Assembly: GCF_002884445.1 (NCBI RefSeq) | Contig: NZ_KZ614144.1 | Location: forward strand, 5,837,920 to 5,901,919 | Length of the DNA: 64,000 nucleotides | Direction: 5' to 3' | Origin: Paenibacillus castaneae | GTDB lineage: Bacteria; Bacillota; Bacilli; Paenibacillales; Paenibacillaceae | Shown: in pieces, positions 45,202 to 53,799 of the stretch | How positions within the stretch are numbered: the stretch's first letter is position 1 | Layout of the letters: the number at the start of each line of letters is the position of its first letter | The notes under the pieces: generated by a model | The model's database searches: none | The model's input: the letters and a program-made list of their open reading frames with translations, nothing else | What the model was told of the DNA's origin: nothing | Program-made: the position numbers and the translations under genes

Positions 45202-46761
45202 TTATAGGCCTACGCGACCCATCCCATTAATTACTTTATCTAAAATATCATCAATCATCGTCATATTCCGTGCAGCTGCGTTGTATGCATGCTGGTATTT
45301 AATCAGATTAGACATTTCTTCATCCAGAGAAACGCCGCTAACAGATTGTCTGCGGGATTCTACCTGATCCACAATAATTTGTTGGTTTGCCTGCATCCGA
45401 GTAGCTTCAGCAGCCTGTACGCCAAGCTGACCGACAATGGAACGGAAATAGGCATCCATCGTATTTTTGTTCTCGCCTGCACCAGGATCGAAATCGAAGC
45501 GAACATCTCGCATTTGGGAGAAAAGCACTGCTAATGAGTTGTTACCGCTAATCACAGATTCCGAGCCGTCAGCATTCGTAACAACCCGCATAGAGGATGC
45601 TATCAAGTTGGAATTAGCTACAATCGCAGGGTTAAGTGTAATGTTGCCAGCATGCAAATTACTCGTTCCGCCTGTGCTGTCTGTAAAAAACGGCAGCCCC
45701 GCTTCTTGTCCTGCTAATGAGTAGCCAAGCTGATGCAAACCATTCAGACCGTTCACAGTAACTTTTGTATCTTCTGTCAGCGTACGATTTGTTCCTGTAT
45801 AAGTGACATTATTCAATACAGTTCCCTCTGGCAATACAGAACCCTTGGGCAGAGTAATTTCAAATTCACCATTTGCCATCGTTTGTACGAGCTTATCCAG
45901 CTCGCTAATATAACCGCCAACGAAATGATCTCTAGAATAAAGAGTCCCGTAGATGGCCCCGCTATTCAGATCGCCAGAAACGAATGCTGTATTAATGGCT
46001 GCCATATCCAGTTCCGTTGTGGCATTGCCTTGAACCAATTCCATACCGCCCATTGTTATTCGGTATCCATTCGCTTGATCTTCTACGCGAATATTAATCA
46101 AGCCAGATAGCTCATCCGTTATCAAATCGCGTTGATCACGCAAGTCATTTGCGTTATCGCCTAATCCTTCAACTCGACGAATTTCACCATTTAATTGGGC
46201 TATGCTTGTAACAATAGAATTCACTGTATTTAGATTTATTTCAGCATTTTCAGTCAAGTCTGCTTTCAAGTCGTCTAGTTGCTTAGCTGTGTAGTTAAAT
46301 GAATCAACCAATGCCATCGTCTGTTCCATAACCACTTTGCGGCCATCAGCGTTTTCTGGATTTTTGCTCAATTCCGACCATGAATTCCAGAAATTCGAGA
46401 TGACTGTCCTTAGGCCTGTACTACTTGGTTCGTTCACAATGCCCTCTAGTTTTGAAAGTGTGTCTAGTTGTACTGTAAAATTGCCATGTGATTTATACTC
46501 ATTCCGAAACTGATTATCAAGAAATTTCTCACGAATACGCGTAATGGAGCTCGCTTCCACACCCGTACCGAGCTGTCCCGCAGCTGTAGATTTAGAGAAG
46601 CCTACCGCATCAATCGGTCTTGACGCCGTCATATTCACTACTTGACGCGAATAACCGAGCGTATTTGCATTCGCTATGTTATGTCCAGTTGTATTTAGAG
46701 CTGACTGGGTCGTGAACAAGCTGCGCCTTGCTGTTTCTAACCCGTGAAATGTCGATGCCAT
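45202..46761 (-). CDS. flgK: flagellar hook-associated protein FlgK
   Basis: HAP1, the first junction protein between hook and filament. The 519-residue protein has the rod/hook N-terminal signature (FHGLETARRSLFTTQSALNTTGHNIANANTLGYSRQ) and the C-terminal EEMSNLIKYQHAYNAAARNMTMIDDILDKVI. Export chaperone is probably the FlgN encoded just upstream. Confidence 0.97.
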   Translation of the reverse strand: MASTFHGLETARRSLFTTQSALNTTGHNIANANTLGYSRQVVNMTASRPIDAVGFSKSTAAGQLGTGVEASSITRIREKFLDNQFRNEYKSHGNFTVQLDTLSKLEGIVNEPSSTGLRTVISNFWNSWSELSKNPENADGRKVVMEQTMALVDSFNYTAKQLDDLKADLTENAEINLNTVNSIVTSIAQLNGEIRRVEGLGDNANDLRDQRDLITDELSGLINIRVEDQANGYRITMGGMELVQGNATTELDMAAINTAFVSGDLNSGAIYGTLYSRDHFVGGYISELDKLVQTMANGEFEITLPKGSVLPEGTVLNNVTYTGTNRTLTEDTKVTVNGLNGLHQLGYSLAGQEAGLPFFTDSTGGTSNLHAGNITLNPAIVANSNLIASSMRVVTNADGSESVISGNNSLAVLFSQMRDVRFDFDPGAGENKNTMDAYFRSIVGQLGVQAAEATRMQANQQIIVDQVESRRQSVSGVSLDEEMSNLIKYQHAYNAAARNMTMIDDILDKVINGMGRVGL

Positions 46762-46780
46762 CGTATATTGTCCTCTCTTG

Positions 46781-47284
46781 TTACGATTTCATATTGAAGC
46801 GACTATTGCGATTATAGGCCATGCCTTGTACAGCCCGATGATAGGTCGCTTCATCCTCCGTTGGTCCGAGCAGCAAATCTTCTGTGAAATGCAAATGCTC
46901 CAATGTCATTCTAACGAGCTGCTGATTGAATTCGTTAATATCCTGCAGTGTCTTCATGACATCGGATAGCTCCTGCCATATTGCCTGCAGCTGCTGCTTT
47001 TCATTCGCATGATAAACAGCTTGGACAAGCTTCTCCATCTTGAACGAACGATGATTGGTCAGCTTCTGATACAGCATGTATTTCCCGATTAAGAAAATAC
47101 GGCGTTGTTCAAGCTCCAAAATACGCTGAAGAACTTTCTTTTCTTTGCTGGAAATATACGAAAGCGTTTCTACATTGTTTGTTGTAATTGCCTCTGTCTT
47201 CGCATTCCCGTATTCGATAAGCTGTCGATGCTCGTCTAATAGCTCCTGCAGTATCACTAAAATTTGCTGAATGTATTCGTTCAT
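46781..47284 (-). CDS. flgN: flagellar export chaperone FlgN
   Basis: A 167-residue mostly helical, charged protein between flgM and flgK. FlgN-family members (B. subtilis YvyG) bind FlgK and FlgL for export. Assignment rests on position, size and coiled-coil character, since the family is poorly conserved. ATG with AAGGAG located near the end of flgM, 8 bases separating the genes. Confidence 0.88.
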   Translation of the reverse strand: MNEYIQQILVILQELLDEHRQLIEYGNAKTEAITTNNVETLSYISSKEKKVLQRILELEQRRIFLIGKYMLYQKLTNHRSFKMEKLVQAVYHANEKQQLQAIWQELSDVMKTLQDINEFNQQLVRMTLEHLHFTEDLLLGPTEDEATYHRAVQGMAYNRNSRFNMKS

Positions 47285-47292
47285 TTAGAGGA

Positions 47293-47559
47293 TTACTCCT
47301 TCAAGTAAGGAAGCAGCTTCTCGGCGATCTTGCCGGCTTCCACATGATACGTGCCCGATGCTACAGCGCGTTTAAGCTGTTCGATTTGTTTCGTTCTCTC
47401 CGTGCTGCTTGTTTGGCTCGTTGACAGCATTTCTTTGGCTGCTGCGGAAATTTGAACCTCGTCCTTCTGACGCGCCTTGTTCGTTCCGTTCACGCGCGTT
47501 TCGTTTTGCTTCTGATAAGGATTCAGTCCGCCTATACGATTCGTCTCGTTTATCTTCAA
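47293..47559 (-). CDS. flgM: anti-sigma-D factor FlgM
   Basis: An 88-residue protein that holds SigD until hook completion lets it be exported. The N-terminal MKINETNRIGGLNPYQKQ resembles FlgM of Bacillus, and the C-terminal half (MLSTSQTSSTERTKQIEQLKRAVASGTYHVEAGKIAEKLL) is the sigma-binding helix region. TTG 47559 is chosen with GAGGTGG just upstream; the frame to 47649 overlaps the promoter and terminator. Starts the flgM-flgN-flgK-flgL unit. Confidence 0.93.
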   Translation of the reverse strand: MKINETNRIGGLNPYQKQNETRVNGTNKARQKDEVQISAAAKEMLSTSQTSSTERTKQIEQLKRAVASGTYHVEAGKIAEKLLPYLKE

Positions 47560-47587
47560 TTTATCCACCTCATTATTTACGGATAAT

Positions 47588-47624
47588 AAAAAAAGCCGAT
47601 TACCTTTACAAGTATTATCGGCTT
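47588..47624 (-). terminator. terminator of the yvyF-like gene
   Basis: AAGCCGAT pairs with ATCGGCTT around a 17-base loop, followed by seven T (minus strand). It shares bases with the -10 box of the flgM promoter. Confidence 0.75.
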
Positions 47625-47642
47625 CGTTACTGTGAAATTTTA
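47615..47642 (-). promoter_or_regulatory. SigD-type promoter of flgM
   Basis: TAAA (47639-47642), 16 bases, GCCGATAA (47615-47622) on the minus strand, 56 bases upstream of flgM. This fits the SigD consensus except for the last base and 16 rather than 15 spacing. Confidence 0.75.
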
Positions 47643-47671
47643 TAGTCAAGAAAATATTAGCAAAAAATCGT

Positions 47672-48088
47672 TTATTTATCCTTATATCGGTCTAAACCTT
47701 TATAAACCGTTGCCGCCGATTGTGATTCCTGTCTTTCTCGCTGCTTCGCTAAATCTTCAAACATTTGATTCCTATCCTTCTCAAGCCTTTTACGACATGT
47801 GTCGCAAATGTGATTCTCACGAATAAGCGTTCCACATGATTCGCATGGATAGGACATATTAGGGGCATTTACCATAGAAATCCGGCCTTCTCGAATGAAT
47901 TTCGTAATTTGCTTGATCGACACCCCAGTCTGATCAGAGAGCTCCGTAATAATCGCGCCTTTGAATTCACGTAAATAGTCTGCGCAAAGCTGATATTCTT
48001 TATCAATTTCCCGCAAGCACACCGGGCATACATCTTTAAAATTTTTCGCAAAAAGCTTTCCGCAGCGAGGACAATTATCTAAATTCAT
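47672..48088 (-). CDS. TIGR03826 family flagellar-operon protein, YvyF-like
   Basis: A 138-residue protein with two zinc-ribbon-like cysteine sets, CPRCGKLF...CPVC at the N terminus and CESCGTLI...CDTC in the middle, and a MerR/HTH-like stretch between (TGVSIKQITKFIREGRI). This domain order matches the YvyF family found between comFC and flgM. Function is unproven; DNA or RNA binding is likely from the HTH and zinc motifs. Two starts (GTG 48091, ATG 48088); ATG is preferred. Confidence 0.85.
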   Translation of the reverse strand: MNLDNCPRCGKLFAKNFKDVCPVCLREIDKEYQLCADYLREFKGAIITELSDQTGVSIKQITKFIREGRISMVNAPNMSYPCESCGTLIRENHICDTCRKRLEKDRNQMFEDLAKQRERQESQSAATVYKGLDRYKDK

Positions 48089-48201
48089 CACTCTGCGCCC
48101 CCTTTATCGTCTTATCGAATTCATCTATTATTAATATTCTAATCGATAGAGGTTTTTTTTTCACTAGTTATCTATTTTCGAGCAAACTTTAAATGTCTTT
48201 T

Positions 48202-49098
48202 TTATGAACGCGCCCATGTCAAAATATAAATTTCAAGCGGCTGGCCTGAATAGAGAGAAAGGGCCTGTGAGCAGGCTTCCCCCGTACTTCCAGTCGTATA
48301 AATATCATCAATTATTAACACTCGAAGCACTCTATCAGTAGACTCTTCTTTATTTCTGTGAGTTAGCTTGATATTTCGAAGCTTATCGAACTCTACCTCA
48401 TTTATATTAAAAAGGTGTCGTGTATCCCGCATTCGTTCGGAACGCGTCTTAAAGCTTTGCTTTTCCGTATGGCGCTCACGAACAAGCAGCTGCATGAGCG
48501 GAATGCGATAGCGCTGAGCCAAATCATTCGCGAGCTGCTCTGCCTGATTAAACCCCCGATCCAGCGCACGTTCCGGACTAATTGGAACGAATGTTATGGC
48601 ATCCCAGTATAGCGCAATATTTTTATGAGATTGCTTGTGTTGGGCAGGACCGGGTGGAGTAATTCGTAATGCCAGTTCAGCGGTCATGCGTTCGAAAGCA
48701 GGCACCAGCATATCTGCAAGGAGCGTTGCCAGTTCTTCATTGCCGCGGTATTTGTACTGTGCAAGCAGCGAACGCATAGCAGGATTATAATGAACCGCGC
48801 TGCGGTTCAAGATGAATGATCGCTGTGGATTGCGTAAGCAGTCGTCGCAATGAATGCCCCGTCCACATCTGTGGCAGACGATGCGCGTAAGCCAGGGAAT
48901 TGTGGAGAGGCATACTCCGCATACCGATTGCTGAAGCCGTAAAGTCAGCTTCGTTCGGTTTAGGCCTTCCGCGCTGCGAGCTTCGTTATGGAGTTTGCCG
49001 CATAAGAGGCATGCGGCAGCTTGTGGTGAAAGCAACTGCGCAGTGCTGGTGAAGGCGGATTGCAATCTCTGAAGCCATTTAGTTGGCCGGAAGCTCAT
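48202..49098 (-). CDS. comFC: ComF family protein, ComFC
   Basis: A 298-residue phosphoribosyltransferase-like protein with N-terminal zinc cysteines (CLLCGK, CGVC, CHRCGRGIHCDDC) and the C-terminal PRPP-binding loop VLIIDDIYTTGST. Needed for full transformation in B. subtilis, where it works with ComFA. ATG 49098 overlaps the comFA stop (ATGA), with AGGAGG 9 bases upstream; the frame extends to 49221 within comFA. Confidence 0.92.
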   Translation of the reverse strand: MSFRPTKWLQRLQSAFTSTAQLLSPQAAACLLCGKLHNEARSAEGLNRTKLTLRLQQSVCGVCLSTIPWLTRIVCHRCGRGIHCDDCLRNPQRSFILNRSAVHYNPAMRSLLAQYKYRGNEELATLLADMLVPAFERMTAELALRITPPGPAQHKQSHKNIALYWDAITFVPISPERALDRGFNQAEQLANDLAQRYRIPLMQLLVRERHTEKQSFKTRSERMRDTRHLFNINEVEFDKLRNIKLTHRNKEESTDRVLRVLIIDDIYTTGSTGEACSQALSLYSGQPLEIYILTWARS

Positions 49099-51086
49099 TG
49101 CACGCCGCCTCCTTTTCCGGGAGGCAGCAAGTAGCCATGCTTGCGAGCCATTCGATTCATCGTCCGAATATGGCGCACTGCTGCTACTTGTGAATGATTG
49201 CGCTCCTTGCTGCAAAAGCATACGCTGCCGAAAGGATCATCCGCGGAGCGTCCAGCCCTTCCCGCCATCTGAACGAGAGAAGCCTCGTCAAACAGCCGGC
49301 CGTCAGCATCCAAAATAAAGACGTCGCTCTTGGGAATGGTAACCCCCCGCTCTAATATGGTTGTTGTCACAAGCACACGTATTTCTCGCGCTCGAAATCG
49401 CTTGACCTTGTCCGAGCGCCCAGGGTCCTGCGATGAAGTTGCAGCTACTTCCGAAATTCTAAGTTCTTCACGGAGCAGAGCAGCCATCGGTTCTGTTTGA
49501 GCAATTTGCTGCACAAATACAAAGAGCTGAGCTTCTCTCGCCAATGATTTCTTCAAGGCAGCCAGCAGCTTTGACGAAATTCTCCGCCGCTGAAGCATCC
49601 CTTTCACGGTTAAAGTTTGAAGCAAGCTCGGTACGGGAAGGGGATGCCGATGATATCGGACAGGCACTCTTGCGTGAGCGAGGTTGCCTCTCCGTGCAGC
49701 CCGCTGCAGCTCCCTTGGAGGTGTCGCTGATAATAATACACGCGCGGAGCCCGGCGCGCAGCTTTTGTCTGCCGCATAATGGAGTATCGGGTCGCCATGG
49801 TAGGGAAAAGCATCAATTTCATCGACTATGACGAGATCGAAGCCTTGATGGAAACGAAGCAGCTGATGAGTCGTAGACAGCGTAATATCACCGCTTTCCC
49901 ATCGTTGTTCGCTGCCGCCGTATAGGGTTACGACCTCAGCCTCGGGAAAAGCTTTCCGAATGCGGGGATCCAGCTCAATCACAACATCACGACGCGGTGT
50001 GGCTATAAGTGCCTTCCCGCCTCTTAGCAGCACCGATTCCACAAGCGGAAAAATCATCTCTGTTTTGCCCGCTCCCGTTACTGCCCATAAAAGAAAGGTA
50101 CGAATCGACTCCGCTTCAGCCTCCGCCTCCTCATGTTCGACGAATCGAAGTGCCTTTGCAGCTGCTGCAGTCTGCGCAGGACTAAGGTTCCATTTCACAA
50201 GTCGCCGCTCCAAGGACAGCCTCCTGAAATCATCAGAGCTGCTCTGAAACGCAGCTCTGCCAGCCAAACCAGCTCGCTGCCCGATAACCAGCAGCTCACA
50301 CTCCCGGCTTCGCCCCATCCCAATGCACGCCGCACAATAGGCGCATTCCCGCCCGCACGCCGCGCATGCCGTGCGGCGCATAAACGCCTCACCGCTCCCG
50401 CAGCGCAAGCAGCTGCGCTCGCGCCTGCGGCGCCCTAATGCGTCCGCTCGCCCGCCATAATCGGCGGCGATCGATCCGCTCAGGCGCACCTGCCCGAGCA
50501 GCACAGCAAGCTGGAGCACTTCGCTCCACCTTTCCGCGGCATCAGAACCGCCTGCGCCCACCAACAGGGCGTGCGCTTCGCCGCGCAGCAGCGCACGACC
50601 CTGCATCACCTCTGCGGCAAGCTTCGCACCTACCGCAATCTTTCCCAGCTCCGCCTCGCTAATCGCTCTACCCGCATCCCCATGCTCCCAACGTTCTATT
50701 TTCTCTAACATCCGAGCATCTACTTGCGCAGCTTGATGGACATGCTTCGATTTCTGCATCTGCCACAAGCTCAGAAGTCCTGTACGCGCCTCCTTTCCTT
50801 CTGCCTCGCGTATTGCCGACTCCACACATGCGAACATTCCCAGTATTGCTTGCTGATCGTTATTACTCTTTCTCTTCTCCCCATTCCAAAACTCTACTGC
50901 TCTGCACGCATCTCCTAACGGCATTGCCTCTCTCCATATCCAGCCCACAGCTGCAAGCGATTCGTTTAACACTCCGCCTTCTCCGAAATTTCCACTCAGC
51001 CAGAACCTTTTGTCCACTTCTGGTTCAATTGTCATTCTCGCCTGCCAGCAGCCTTCCGATTTGACAATATACATATATGCCTTCAT
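49095..51086 (-). CDS. comFA: DNA uptake helicase ComFA
   Basis: DEAD-box-like ATPase that pulls single-stranded DNA through the ComEC channel during natural transformation. The 663-residue protein has a poorly conserved N-terminal part (1-230), a four-to-six-cysteine zinc finger (CLRCGSGEAF...CAACGRECAYCAAC, about 240-275), Walker A AVTGAGKTE, Walker B VIVDEIDAFPYHGD, SATPPRE and the motif VI QMAGRAGRS. ATG 51086 has AGAGGG 9 bases upstream. comFB, between comFA and comFC in B. subtilis, is absent. The N-terminal half has unusual G+C-rich, Ala/Arg/Glu-rich stretches. Confidence 0.94.
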   Translation of the reverse strand: MKAYMYIVKSEGCWQARMTIEPEVDKRFWLSGNFGEGGVLNESLAAVGWIWREAMPLGDACRAVEFWNGEKRKSNNDQQAILGMFACVESAIREAEGKEARTGLLSLWQMQKSKHVHQAAQVDARMLEKIERWEHGDAGRAISEAELGKIAVGAKLAAEVMQGRALLRGEAHALLVGAGGSDAAERWSEVLQLAVLLGQVRLSGSIAADYGGRADALGRRRRERSCLRCGSGEAFMRRTACAACGRECAYCAACIGMGRSRECELLVIGQRAGLAGRAAFQSSSDDFRRLSLERRLVKWNLSPAQTAAAAKALRFVEHEEAEAEAESIRTFLLWAVTGAGKTEMIFPLVESVLLRGGKALIATPRRDVVIELDPRIRKAFPEAEVVTLYGGSEQRWESGDITLSTTHQLLRFHQGFDLVIVDEIDAFPYHGDPILHYAADKSCAPGSARVLLSATPPRELQRAARRGNLAHARVPVRYHRHPLPVPSLLQTLTVKGMLQRRRISSKLLAALKKSLAREAQLFVFVQQIAQTEPMAALLREELRISEVAATSSQDPGRSDKVKRFRAREIRVLVTTTILERGVTIPKSDVFILDADGRLFDEASLVQMAGRAGRSADDPFGSVCFCSKERNHSQVAAVRHIRTMNRMARKHGYLLPPGKGGGVQ

Positions 51087-51126
51087 ATCTGATCGCCCTC
51101 TCGCCATAATGTATTTGGAATAGAAC

Positions 51127-51173
51127 AAAAAAAAGCACACCCAACAACGCTAATCGCGTCATTAAGTGTGCTT
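51127..51173 (-). terminator. terminator of the 51.2-kb unknown gene
   Basis: AAGCACAC pairs with GTGTGCTT around a long loop, then eight T on the minus strand. It separates this gene from comFA. Confidence 0.8.
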
Positions 51174-51209
51174 CACTGGTTTTATCCTTTAATTACTGTA
51201 AATTATATA

Positions 51210-51671
51210 CTAGAAAGGCATTTTCGACAAATCCGCTGGATTTTGCAAATCAACCAATACCGCATGATCGGCTTGCGATATAATCCCTTCCGCTTGCAGC
51301 AGCCAGAGCAATTGTGTAGCATCCACACCAACTTGATGTGAGCGCTTACCATCTTGATTGTCTAATTCGGTTTCAATAGCTCTTGGATCAGCCTTTACAT
51401 GGTCACCCTCTCTTGCCAACCGCTGAACGATTGCGAGCGTTTCCTCCGTAGCGCCGCGGTCAATAACTGTTACACGAACCTCCTTGCCTATCCTGCGCGA
51501 GAAAGAAAACAACGAGCGCATATACCACTCCATATTTTTTTGGCGAGCATCAGCTACTAACACATAATGCTTCCTAGTTTGCAGCCGTCTTCGCCTTATC
51601 CAATGTGCCAAATGCACCGATAGTGCAGCCAAAGCATAGCAGCTGATGATCAGAATCAGAAGCTGTAACAT
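51210..51671 (-). CDS. unknown membrane-anchored protein
   Basis: A 153-residue protein: an N-terminal helix (LLILIISCYALAALSVHLAHW), a basic stop-transfer (RRRRLQTRKH) and a soluble alpha/beta domain with strand-like segments HYVLVADARQ, EVRVTVIDRG and DHAVLVDL. I do not recognise the family. The pattern resembles a Rossmann-like fold, perhaps glycosyltransferase-related, but no catalytic motif is visible. ATG 51671 is chosen (GGAGG 8 bases upstream). It lies between comFA and a divergent LPXTG gene, with its own terminator. Confidence 0.75.
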   Translation of the reverse strand: MLQLLILIISCYALAALSVHLAHWIRRRRLQTRKHYVLVADARQKNMEWYMRSLFSFSRRIGKEVRVTVIDRGATEETLAIVQRLAREGDHVKADPRAIETELDNQDGKRSHQVGVDATQLLWLLQAEGIISQADHAVLVDLQNPADLSKMPF

Positions 51672-51818
51672 GGCGGCCACCTCCTCTTTGTGACACTATA
51701 TGCCACGGGAAGCCCACTGGTTCCGACATTCGAGGACAAGATGACAAAATATGCACTTGCGGTAAAATGCTGAAGAAAAGCCTAATAAAACCAGTCAAAA
51801 TGCGACAAAGAAACACCC

Positions 51819-51868
51819 TTGAGCAATTTACAGTATATGTTATTATTTAGCTACACAGCGCATATAAT
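51819..51868 (+). promoter_or_regulatory. possible promoters of the LPKTG gene
   Basis: Two overlapping candidates: TTGAGC (51819-51824), 16 bases, TATTAT (51841-51846); and TTATTA (51840-51845), 17 bases, TATAAT (51863-51868). Either gives a leader of about 160 bases before the ATG at 52034. The leader has a short GCTTC/GAAGC stem (51903-51938) but matches no riboswitch I know. The rest of the 51672-52033 gap holds nothing clear. Confidence 0.4.
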
Positions 51869-52033
51869 CTTTTGATTCTGTCTTAATGAATAGGAAGGGG
51901 CTAGCTTCACGCATTGGATTTGTTTAGGGAAGCGATGAAGTATGATCTGTACGTGGACACTTAGATTATACAGAGCTGGTAGTGTAACCGACCCTCAATT
52001 ACTCAAATACCTAATCTAAAAGGAGAGTGAGCA

Positions 52034-53554
52034 ATGAGGTATCTCAAAAAACAATTTTATTTAGGTTTAGCTGTTTTATTAATTTTTTCTTTATCGCTAG
52101 GATCGCTTGCATGGGCAGAAGAGCAGCACAATAGCGGTGGAAAAAACTCCAATCCGTCCATTAATGACAACAGCTGTCCACAATATTCCTCAAACCGTGA
52201 CCATATTATTGCAACCCATTCCAATATTGTCGACAATGGCAATGGCACTGCTACTGCGAAATTTAAAACGACACAGGATTGCGTAAAAGTAAGCTTCTCA
52301 TCCTATGGGTTCCCAAGCGACTGGATTCCTTCGGACGCCGGGAAACCATATGAAGTTCAAATTTATAAGGATGGCCAATCTAATGTTTACAGTAAAGCTG
52401 GAGAATATTCCATCACAATCGACATTCCAACCTGCGCACCTTACCAACTAGATTTATATAGCGGAGATGAACAAAAAAAGCTTGGCGTTGGCGGTCATGG
52501 GATCTTCATTAAAGCGTATCAAATAAAGTCATACGGTAACTGCGGAAAAATCACTGTAAATAAACTGCTTTTCAATGCAAGTGGTCAACCGCATACCGGC
52601 ATTTCATTTGAGCTTTGGAGTAAAGATGTTCTCTTCAAAAGCGGTGTGACTGACAGTAATGGAGTCGTTGAATTTAAAGACCTGCCAATCGGCACATATG
52701 TACTTAAGGAAATAACGCTGCCGGGATTTACAACAAGTTTATCTGAACCCGCCACATTCGTGGTCACAAATAATTCAACAGCTATAAAGGTTGTCATTAA
52801 TACACCTAAGCTGAATTTAATCTCAGCCTGCTCAGACAATCCAACACAACTTCGAGAATGGACAGTAACGAATGAAAGCAATATTGATGTTCCCATCACA
52901 TGGGAAATTCCAGGTTCGACGCAGAACGGTGCGACAAATGTTCCAGGAAGCTCTTCTGTAACATTATCTACTATAGTCACATCCGACGATGGTTCTAATC
53001 CAAATCTGATTAAAATTTATTGGGGCAGCGGACAAACACTGACCGCACTCTATGATGGAGCATCCTGTTCAACACCTACACCATCGCCTTCACCTGAGGT
53101 CACACCATCGCCTTCACCTGAGGTCACACCATCACCTTCACCTGAGGTCACACCATCGCCTTCACCTGAGGCCACACCATCGCCTTCACCTGAGGTCACA
53201 CCATCGCCTTCACCTGAGGTCACACCATCGCCTTCACCTGAGGTCACACCATCGCCATCGCCTACTGCTTCTCCGTCCTCAACACCTGGGCCAGCAGTAA
53301 CGCCTACTGTTTCAACAAAGCCTACACCTGGAACTACGACGATTGTAGAAATTGATGATGAAGAGCCTCCAATAGGCGGGGTCAAAAATCAAGATGATAC
53401 CATTATAGATGTGGAAGAGGAGTCCGTGCCGTTAGATACTCTCCCGAAAACAGGTGATTCGAGTCCAGCGCCATACTACCTCATCGGAGCATTTGCCATT
53501 ACAACCGGCTTCATATCCCTCCGCAAGAAGAAGCTAAAACACAATAATAATTAA
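52034..53554 (+). CDS. LPXTG-anchored surface protein with SpaA-like domain and PSPSPEVT repeats
   Basis: A 506-residue sortase substrate. Signal peptide 1-28 (cleavage after AWA), an unknown N-terminal domain with four cysteines (about 30-165), a SpaA/Cna-B-like beta-sandwich (about 168-255; KITVNKLLFN...GISFELWSKD...LPIGTYVLKEI), a further unknown domain (260-345), a Pro/Ser/Thr-rich stalk of eight-residue repeats (350-413), then LPKTG at 470-474, a membrane helix and a KKKLKH tail. The stalk lets the domains reach past the wall. Substrate or ligand is unknown. AAAAGGAGAG precedes the ATG. No sortase gene is in the window. Confidence 0.9.
   Translation: MRYLKKQFYLGLAVLLIFSLSLGSLAWAEEQHNSGGKNSNPSINDNSCPQYSSNRDHIIATHSNIVDNGNGTATAKFKTTQDCVKVSFSSYGFPSDWIPSDAGKPYEVQIYKDGQSNVYSKAGEYSITIDIPTCAPYQLDLYSGDEQKKLGVGGHGIFIKAYQIKSYGNCGKITVNKLLFNASGQPHTGISFELWSKDVLFKSGVTDSNGVVEFKDLPIGTYVLKEITLPGFTTSLSEPATFVVTNNSTAIKVVINTPKLNLISACSDNPTQLREWTVTNESNIDVPITWEIPGSTQNGATNVPGSSSVTLSTIVTSDDGSNPNLIKIYWGSGQTLTALYDGASCSTPTPSPSPEVTPSPSPEVTPSPSPEVTPSPSPEATPSPSPEVTPSPSPEVTPSPSPEVTPSPSPTASPSSTPGPAVTPTVSTKPTPGTTTIVEIDDEEPPIGGVKNQDDTIIDVEEESVPLDTLPKTGDSSPAPYYLIGAFAITTGFISLRKKKLKHNNN
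53081..53272 (+). repeat. 24-bp tandem repeat, seven units plus one degenerate
   Basis: Unit ccatcgccttcacctgaggt + caca, encoding PSPSPEVT. Units 1-7 (53081-53248) are nearly identical: unit 3 has a silent change (atcacc) and unit 4 has gcc for gtc (Val to Ala). An eighth unit (53249-53272) is degenerate. The near-identity points to recent copy-number change. Confidence 0.95.
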
Positions 53555-53571
53555 GACCGTTTCCTCCCACC

Positions 53572-53618
53572 CGAAACTCCGAAGCAGCCAGCGAGCTGTT
53601 TCGGAGTTTCGCTCTTTT
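53572..53618 (+). terminator. terminator of the LPKTG gene
   Basis: CGAAACTCCGAA pairs with TTCGGAGTTTCG (12 pairs, with inner CAGC/GCTG), followed by CTCTTTT. Confidence 0.85.
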
Positions 53619-53733
53619 GCTCACTATCCCTTCTACTCAGATAGATCACCCCGCCCTAGTATCCTGAGCTAAGGGGATAGTGAAGCAAAGAGAAAAAAAC
53701 AGCAGCACACTTTCGAATAAGAAGATCGACAAC

Positions 53734-53775
53734 AAAAAAAATCCCGTATCCACCCTCGGATACGAGATTTTTTTG
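53734..53775 (-). terminator. terminator of degSU
   Basis: AATCTCGTATCCG pairs with GGATACGGGATT (mismatched once) flanked by A and T runs on both sides; on the minus strand it ends TTTTTTTT. Confidence 0.88.
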
Positions 53776-53799
53776 TTATATGTAATGGATAAGCAGCTG

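Noticed and set aside
49544..50662. Several plus-strand open frames of 70-100 codons over comFA
   Set aside because: They are antisense shadows caused by the G+C-rich codons of comFA; none has a ribosome site or recognisable protein.
51870..52033. Riboswitch in the 160-base leader of the LPKTG gene
   Set aside because: I looked for c-di-GMP, c-di-AMP and SAM-type cores and saw no matching conserved blocks, only a short weak stem.
53081..53272. CRISPR-like array from regularly spaced repeats
   Set aside because: Units are directly adjacent with no spacers and are in frame within a coding region.
53050..53385. Antisense 111-codon frame rich in GEGDGVTS repeats
   Set aside because: It is the reverse reading of the 24-bp repeat in the LPKTG gene; low complexity and no ribosome site.
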